Shown: positions 57,287 through 64,000 of the stretch, one piece after another | Layout of the letters: each line of letters begins with the position of its first letter | How positions within the stretch are numbered: the first letter of the stretch is position 1 | Origin: Aphrocallistes beatrix | Taxonomy: Eukaryota; Porifera; Hexactinellida; Sceptrulophora; Aphrocallistidae | DNA length: 64,000 nucleotides | Assembly (NCBI GenBank): GCA_963281255.1 | Contig: OY725499.1 | Span: forward strand, 2,995,148 to 3,059,147 | Reading direction: 5' to 3' | The notes under the pieces: generated by a model | The model's database searches: none | The model's input: the letters and a program-made list of their open reading frames with translations, nothing else | Told to the model about the DNA's origin: nothing | Translations under genes and position numbers: made by a program

Positions 57287-60200
57287 ATGTCTCAAGACTC
57301 AAGGAAGAGACACCAGGAGCCTTCTGACCGGAACACTTCCCCGGAAGAGAGCACCAGTCCCACGGCTGCTGCGGGGCTGGATAGGCAAGGGGTTATCCTT
57401 GGGGGGGCGGGGGCATTCGGGATCCTGGAAACATTAGGATCCGATGAGGAGGGAGGAAATGGATCAGGGACAGATGAACAGAACTTCTCTGATGAAGAGG
57501 GGTTTGAGGATGAAATATTAGATTCTGAGGTGAGGAACATAAATATCTACCGTTTTAACAAACTTTATTTTCTTAGTTGTTAGTTTATCTTGGTATAAGT
57601 TCATTGTATTCTTGATACGAGCGTACTGTATTGAATTCACAAATTGTGTGGACAGTGGCGTAACCAAGGTAGGGCCTGCGGGCCTAGGCCCACCCTAAGT
57701 GACCAGCTGAATATTTTGATGAAATACTTTTGGATCAGGGACAAAAGTTCTAGGGTGGGTCGACCTGGGCCCGCTCCAAAAATAATCCTGATTAGCCACT
57801 GTGGAACCAAAGTAGTATTTGTTTAAACTCACTTTCTTAGATAAAAATTAACAGATGTAAGTGAATACATCTGTTGATTTTTATTTCCATTTCCATTCTT
57901 AATTTCAAAAGTATGAACCTCTGAGATTAAGGACGGAAATGGCAATTCTAATACACATCTTGAGTGTTGCATATTAAATATAATCATTTCCGAAGATAAT
58001 GGCTAGGCTGAGGGAGCTGCACGGGCAAGAGCTGGCAGACCGCATCATGTCACACCACAAACTGGAAAAGCCTCAGGTGAACACAGACCTGGACATGATC
58101 GTGGTTGTGAATAACATCCCTCAGATCAACTCCAAGGAGGAGAAGATGGAGCGACTGGAGAACATCCTACGCAAGATTCTATCCAAGTCTGGCAAGATTG
58201 TTAATATTTATTTCGCTAAAGATTCTGCAGGTTTGTCAACCCATTATTGCTTGCGAAATTAGTTTGATAGGTAATTAACTATTTGTATACACACTCCCAC
58301 CAACAAAATCGGTTTACAGTAAATGAGCAGAATGCCAATGCAGCGGAAGCCGCCTAACCAGGACACTGTAGGCTGGGTTCTATCTACTGGGGGGTGAGGA
58401 GGAAGCTTCCCCCCAAATTTAACGTCCTAGATAGAACCCTGATAGGGAACAATTTTTTATATACAAAAATCATCGAATATTCGGGACCTCACTTCGGTTA
58501 ATCCGGACGAACACTTTGAGTTCCATCAGTTGATCAAGAAATTTTCAATTTTGATTTCAATTCCCATTTTGTATAATAAGTAGATTAATGGGAAACCTAT
58601 GTTAAAATGGTTTGCTTATAAATACAGTGTAAACTGCTTATTCGGGACAAAATGCTGACTCACGAGCTGTCCCATTATGCGCTTCCACCCCACACATGTT
58701 CCACTGAATTCTGATGGAAACCTTCTAGGCATGTTGAAGGGGTACGTGCTGGTGGAGTACAGGAGTCCTGAGTCAGCCGAGAAAGCCAAGGAGCTGGCAG
58801 ATGGGTACGAGATGGACAAGAGTCACACATTCCAGGCGTTCCTCCTACCGGATGTGCTGGAGGCGCTGGAGATAAGCGGGGAATTTAAGGAGGAAAAGGC
58901 GCTGCAATACCCCGGGGAAGGGAAGGGACCTCTCTTCTGGTGGATCATGGAGGAGGATGCTCAGGACCAGTTTGCTCTGCTGCATCTAGGTCAGTGCTGT
59001 CACGGCCTTACTCGGATTATTCGTGCTATTAATGTTAATAATCTTACTTCTCTTGTTGATGTACTCAATGTGATTACAATATGGATTTACTATGGAATTT
59101 GCAGTACTTTCAAGTACTAATTTAGTTTAACTTGATCTGGGATTAACCAAGGATTCGCCACTAATTCTTGTGTACAGGTTCCAATGCCGATCTCTCCGTA
59201 CCGGATGTGCATCTCTCAATGTGGTGGAACACTGGCTCGGTGCCCCGATACATAATGGAGAGGCTCAAGTGGACAATGCCGGGGTTCATCTGGTCCAAAC
59301 GAGGCACCTTTCTGGTGACGGTGCATCCCCAGGGGGCTGCTATCTGGGCGTTCGAGAGCTTCGAGCGCTTCTTGAAGTACCAGCACTACGGTGTGAAGCT
59401 GGTGGACATCTCTCCAGCAGAGAACTTCATCGTTACGTGCAGCCTGCCTCAGGCGGAGAACGAGGAGAACGTGAAGATATGGGATCTGTCCACTGGTAGG
59501 AGTCCTAATTTAAGATCTTAGTTTCTACATGATTTGACAAACCGTTATAATATGAGAGTTCTTTTCACTCTTTCTGGAGGTCGCATACTTTGATTTACTA
59601 AATTCGATTTTTTAATTAAACAAGTTAGTCCTTCTGATGTTAGTTAGTTAGTAGCTTCTACACTAGCTTATGCAGAACTGTAACTATCATTCCATTCTGT
59701 AGCTAAGGTAGTCAAGATGTTCTCAGTAGACCTTGGAATCCTGTACCCAGAGGGTAGAGAGAAACCTGTCAAGTGGCCGCTCTTCCAGTGGAGCTACAAC
59801 GACGAATACTTCGGGATATTAAGTCAGGCCACGGACAGTATACGCGTGTTCCGATCTGACAGCATGAAGCTGCTGGATGAGAAGGCGCTCTACATTCCTA
59901 ACATCCGAGATTTCTGCTGGAGACCGAGCAGCAGTAGCGTGCTGGCGTACTGGTTCCCAGAACAGAACCAGAAACCTGCCCAGGTCGCACTCATGAACAT
60001 GCCCAGTAGGAACGTGGTCAGACAGAAGAATCTCGTTGGAGTGCACGACTGTGAGCTGAAATGGAGTGAAAACGGTTAGTTGTAGCACAATGTTACATCT
60101 CGTCATAGTTAGTGTTGAGTCGGCCTTTGTTAACTTACCGCAATAGTGAGATTCTATTCGATCGCCATTTCCAGGTAAGCACCTCCTGTGCAAAGTCCTC

Positions 60201-61332
60201 CACTATGTGAGCAAGAGTCGCAAGCAGAACAAAACCAAGACAGCGTTCGAGGTGTTCAGTCTCGTGCAGGACAAAGAGATCCCAGTTATTAGCATCGACG
60301 CAGGCGAGAATGTCATCACCTACGCAATGGAGACCAACGGGAACAAGATAGCCGCCATATGCAATGAACCCACCAAAGATAATATTGGTAAGGCATACTT
60401 GCATATTATCTAAAGTATTAAGCACTCCATCCTGTCCTGTTTCATCATCTCAAATATTCGTAGGCCACGCTACGGTGCTGAAATTCTTCTCAGTGGATCC
60501 GTCTCGCGGTAGCAACCCTTTCCTGAAGGAGCTGAGTGGGGTGCATGCCAGCCACCTCTCCTGGTCTCCTCTCGGCCAGTACCTGCTAGCCACCGCCATC
60601 ACACAGAACACGGGAGAACTCATCTTCATAGACGCAGCCGACTTCTCTGTCATCCAGAGACAGAACCATACTGGAGTCACGGACGTACAATGGGACCAGA
60701 CAGGTACTGCTATGTCGATTGAAAGAGTAGATTCGCAAAACATGAACTGATCTATACTAATCCATGCTTTGTTTGTAAATGACATGCGATAACCTAGAAC
60801 CTATGTCGTATTGAATTCAAAGTTTCAAAGTCGGATCATTTGTATTTTATGTTGACTTACAATGGCACCGATGGGTTTGGCTTAAGCCTCATACTCTCTA
60901 GGCCGCTACGTGTGCTCGTACATCGACTACATGTCCAGACGTACGGAGTGCAGCTACGCGCTGTGGACTTTCTACGGGCGTTGCTACTACAGAGCCACCA
61001 TCCCGTACCTGTACGCGTTCAAATGGAGGGGTAGAGCCCCGTCCGTGCTGACTGAAGACGAGCAGCAGGAGATTCAGAAGAACATTGCTCAGCACCAGAA
61101 AGTGTTTGAACAGAAAGACAAGCAGGCACAGAGGAATGAGCAAGTGAAGATGCATAAGAGACATAGAGCCATGTATGAGGCATTCATGGCCGTCAAAAAC
61201 CGCACGAGAGAGCGAATGCAGGATTTAGAGCGGATACTGAGTAGAAGCTTGGAGGATACACGAGATGAGGACTATTACAATATAGAAATAGTGGAGAGAT
61301 TCGATTCCGAGAAAGTAGAAGTAGTGAAATAG
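57287..61332 (+). CDS. EIF3B: Eukaryotic translation initiation factor 3 subunit B
   Basis: Scaffold of the eIF3 core on the 40S subunit. Eight exons: 57287-57529, 57996-58230, 58729-58989, 59178-59495, 59703-60074, 60175-60387, 60464-60703 and 60902-61332. All phases fit, giving 770 residues (human 814). The N-terminus is acidic (exon 1). The RRM spans exons 2-3 (MIVVVNNIPQI; GYVLVEYRSPESAEKA). The propeller follows (WNTGSVPRYIMERLKWT, WSKRGTFLVTVHPQGAAIW, FCWRPSSSSVLAYW, HLSWSPLGQYLLATA, WTFYGRCYYR). A C-terminal coiled coil ends DEDYYNIEIVERF, the eIF3i/g-binding region. Six of the seven introns are phase 1. The first ATG (57287) is used as start. Intron 1 has a MITE-like insertion at about 57653-57803. 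Confidence 0.96.
57653..57803. mobile_element. hAT-like MITE in eIF3B intron 1 (tentative)
   Basis: Ends CAGTGGCGTAACC and TTAGCCACTG are partly inverted and the interior is GGGCC-rich. No clean target duplication was found. Confidence 0.4.
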
Positions 61333-62315
61333 AGGAGTAACTATAGCTAATTAGGAAATTATGTTTTATATTCGCTTGTGTTGCTATGAAGTTGACTAAG
61401 CTAATTAAACTAAATATCAAGTCTCAACTGGATTATAGGGGTACTCTAATAATTGTATGAATAGTTGAATTGACACAGCAATTCCATTTCACTAGCAACG
61501 TATGAAATCTCTTAAATTTAACTTGAATTCATAACAATACGAACTCATTTAATGGACTGATTTGAGGCGTTTTTAGATGAAAAGCTCTCCAGTACCAATA
61601 TATTCACAATTACTACATATCTCTCATAATTATTCTTTTCAGAGTTCAATTTATAAATAAATGTGAATGTGCTTTAATTACAAGTAATTTATAAGAGCGT
61701 TTGTTAGTTTAGAAGCATTCAGTGAAGCGAATGAAGTCCTAATGAGCCGAGTTGAGTGGAACTCTTGACATCCACATCTGTAGTGATCTTCTATTTGGGT
61801 GCTGTCAGGTACTTGGCTATCCAATCCAATATACCAGATAAGAAATTCAACAAGCTTTTTTCTGATAACCTATGGTAAGAAAATAATAAGTAATGCGCTA
61901 ACAGTGTAGTATGTTATATGTAGGTTAATTTAAATCGATTGATCATGCCCATCAGCAGGTGAAACTTGGACTTTTTTTAGGGTTGGGGGGAGGGCAAGAC
62001 CTCCAGAATTTGTTTTAAACCTTCTATATAAATCATTTTAGATATTAATTTAGCAGGAGCAACGAGTGTATATTCACAAGCGCCTTTAGCTTGCTTGCAC
62101 TACGCAGCTAGCGAACTCGTAGTCTCCAGCAGAGATTTGCTTGAAAACTGTAACTTCTACTCATAAAATGTTGCAATGACATTCATTGTTAACATTTCAA
62201 GATTCTAACTTACTCGAGTGGGTGACAATATACATTTTATCCCCCCCACCCCGATTGAGATGCGAATAAAATACCATTTACATCGAATAGCAAGAGGAGT
62301 TACTAACTAACGTTG
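61333..62315. other. Spacer between eIF3B and the convergent membrane-protein gene
   Basis: No gene was seen. 62085-62135 is a weak relative of the GC-rich repeat (CACAAGCGCCTTTAGCTTGC, ACGCAGCTAGCGAAC). Confidence 0.5.
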
Positions 62316-62317
62316 TA

Positions 62318-63629
62318 TCAAGCAGTATCCACATACGTTTCTGGAAAGATTTCCAGAACAGCCAAGTTCAGAGATACCCGTGCCAGTAGTGTGACCGAGA
62401 CAAATGCTAGAAAACGAAACACATTATATAATAAGGGTTTTAAATTGGAAGAAGTCATTAGTAATGCACTCACCTCCTGAAAGAAAAGAAAGTAACAGGA
62501 TCGCATTGTTCGATGTTGCCCATGAGGAGACAGCTGAGTAGACGAATGTATAGTAGGTAACCATGTGAAAGAGCTAGAGAGAATAGAATTGATCATGCGC
62601 ATTAGTGACTACTACATTTAAAATACAGAATTTAAGTTTTAAGTACATAGTCATTTCATTCGCCAGAAAATCATTTTTAAAAAATTCAATTATAGTATTT
62701 CTTCCCTCAAGTCCGTTAAAAATTATCGTCTACATTGCATACAATTGCAGAGTTATGGTCGAAAATCTGAAATCTCTTGAATTATTAAAAAATAGACAAC
62801 GACGTCATAATTTCGTGACGAGTTGACATTTTGGTCTAACTCGAACTTGCTCGAGCCACTCACAAAATACCAGAGGCCGACCCACTACAGTTCAACCTCA
62901 GTTTTCGAATATTATCGCCTGAATCCAGGCAGTTAAATAATCGAGGGGTTGTATTGAGTAGTAATTTTAATTAATATCTGGAATGCTAACTCATGAGTAG
63001 AGCTAATAACTCACAGGGATGTAGTGCCAGGCAGAATGTGTTGAATAGTCTGGGTTTCCAGTAGCCAAAATAATTGAGATATCATAAAAGATTAACGAAA
63101 AGAGTATGATAGAAAAGGAGTACGTGATAACTAGACTTGCAATTCTTTTTCTCCGACTGAATGAGTTGAGCAATTTGATATTTCTGCATAAAAAGTAAAG
63201 AGACATATTATGTAGGACTTAAAGTTAAAATATCAGCCATTTAATATCGAGATGGCTCGAAAGAAGAATTCATTTGTCCTTTGCAATTTACGCGAAAGTT
63301 TCACAGATTGAAACTAAATATATTTGTGCTCTGAGTTCGTTCAGCCTACTTTGTCGTTTCCATCCACCAATCAAATAGTCGCGTATAGTTAACCGTATTG
63401 GAATGCTAGTCACGTCATGAAGTAAAGAGATGATTGGATAATGAACAAACAGTACAAACAGCATACAGTTATCCTGTTTATTTTGATCAGCTGAATCGTA
63501 TATGTAGATTAGATTCTTTTTTCTAAATATGTTATACCCCCTTACCTTATTGATGATTAAACCTATTAAACCTAGGAGTTCCAAGTAGTATGGATAGAAT
63601 GAAGACAGCTGAGTCTCACTCGAATCCAT
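62318..63629 (-). CDS. Multi-exon membrane protein of unknown family
   Basis: A model with matching splice phases has exon 1 63629 to about 63291 (MDSSETQLSSFYP start, donor CGC|GTAAAT), exon 2 about 63189-63018 (acceptor ATGCAG, donor CCT|GTGAGT), exon 3 about 62572-62475 (acceptor CTCTAG, donor GAG|GTGAGT) and exon 4 about 62405-62318 (acceptor TTCTAG, stop TGA), giving about 237 residues. Hydrophobic segments lie in every exon, for example LELLGLIGLIINK, CMLFVLFVHYPIISLL, YSFSIILFSLIFYDISIILA and ILLLSFLSGAFVSVTLLARV, so five or six passes are likely. Exon 1 might end earlier, at AAG|GTAAGG near 63546. Not recognised. Its start overlaps the divergent MBT gene by about 40 bases. Confidence 0.6.
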
Positions 63630-64000
63630 TTAGAGAATGGATCCACACTTCCAAATTAAGTCCTTACGAGTGTAAACCTCTCCCAAGTGACTGTCCTTCT
63701 CCAGAAAACCCTTTCCGCGCAGGAATGAAGTTGGAAGCAGTGGATAGACAGTACACGGGCTTGTATTGTGTCGCTTCCATCCTCAGAGTATCTGGAGATG
63801 AGTTGCTGATATACTTCGATGGATGGTCGAATGTTTACAACTATTGGTGTCGCTTTAATTCTCCAGAAATCAGACCTATTCACACCTGTCAGAAGTATTA
63901 CTTAGATCTTCAATGTCCCAGCAGAGGAGATGGAGCACGGGACCTATGGAACTCGGGTAATGGAGACTGGAAGGAATACCTCCTCAACACAGGTTCCTCT
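63590..64000 (+). CDS. MBT-repeat protein, 5' part (runs off the window)
   Basis: Open to the window edge, 137 codons. It shows one full malignant-brain-tumour repeat: an N-terminal arm (FREWIHTSKLSPYE), then NPFRAGMKLEAVDRQ, LYCVASILRVSGDELLIYFD, GWSNVYNYWCRF and SPEIRPIHTCQ. This is the L3MBTL/SFMBT pattern; MBT repeats bind mono- or dimethyl-lysine on histones through an Asp and aromatic cage. A second arm begins at DWKEYLLNTGSS, so more repeats follow outside. The start is ATG 63590 (MDRMKT) after an in-frame stop at 63554; ATG 63599 is an alternative. Which family member it is cannot be told from this part. Confidence 0.88.
   Translation, partial: MDRMKTAESHSNPFREWIHTSKLSPYECKPLPSDCPSPENPFRAGMKLEAVDRQYTGLYCVASILRVSGDELLIYFDGWSNVYNYWCRFNSPEIRPIHTCQKYYLDLQCPSRGDGARDLWNSGNGDWKEYLLNTGSS

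Noticed and set aside
57653-57803. Coding exon within eIF3B intron 1
   Set aside because: The exon 1 to exon 2 join (57529/57996) keeps frame and matches the family; the open stretch is MITE-like.

Overview
This is nuclear DNA of an animal. It uses the standard code, the introns are spliced with GT/AG ends, and it carries orthologues of conserved animal genes: eIF3B, cystinosin, PI4K2, MMACHC, L3HYPDH, TSNAX, a C2orf81-like gene and an MBT-repeat gene. Genes are fairly dense (about 20 loci in 64 kb), many lack introns, and the spacers are AT-rich and packed with small DNA transposons. A cellular RNA-dependent RNA polymerase (RdRP) is also present; many animal lineages have lost this family. 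Together these features suggest an early-branching or otherwise compact animal genome. A glass sponge is one guess, but the window does not settle it.

Layout. 1-6.4 kb: a tandem duplication of an RDH-like SDR gene plus the last exon of TSNAX (TRAX). The outer SDR copy is broken and a decayed Ty3/gypsy LTR element lies between the duplicates. 7.8-9 kb: an orphan multi-pass membrane protein. 11.06-17.15 kb: one uninterrupted 2028-codon frame that joins an N-terminal P-loop-like domain with a degenerate Walker A, an RDR/QDE-1-type RdRP with an intact DLDGD centre, and an SF1 UPF1-like helicase with all its motifs. This is the main finding. 17.8-24.6 kb: three paralogues of an unrecognised seven-helix family, two with one frameshift each, arranged around fold-back repeats. 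A fourth paralogue is at 49.8-50.9 kb. 25.5-27.6 kb: an L3HYPDH/proline-racemase-family gene with an unusual active-site Cys. 29-30.3 kb: a coiled-coil NHL-repeat protein flanked by perfect 157-bp direct repeats. 32.5-34.6 kb: a truncated and an intact FMO of bacterial trimethylamine-monooxygenase type. 35-38.3 kb: PI4K2. 38.9-39.4 kb: an orphan small protein. 39.7-45.8 kb: a C2orf81-like gene whose 4.3-kb intron holds nested transposons, a 66-bp minisatellite and a tRNA-like tandem array. 46.2-48 kb: MMACHC and an orphan coiled-coil protein. 53-54.2 kb: cystinosin. 57.3-61.3 kb: eIF3B in 8 exons. 62.3-64 kb: a multi-exon membrane protein divergent from, and overlapping, the start of an MBT-repeat gene that runs off the window.

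Most genes are unrelated housekeeping loci. The one functional theme is small-RNA biology. The RdRP-helicase fusion puts in one chain two activities that in fission yeast are separate subunits of the RNA-directed RNA polymerase complex (Rdp1 and the UPF1-like helicase Hrr1). TSNAX, a subunit of the RISC-activating nuclease C3PO, lies about 5 kb away. The many inverted-repeat elements nearby are potential double-stranded RNA sources, but any link to the RdRP is inference. Gene models were assembled by eye from splice signals and family alignments recalled from memory; no database search was run.
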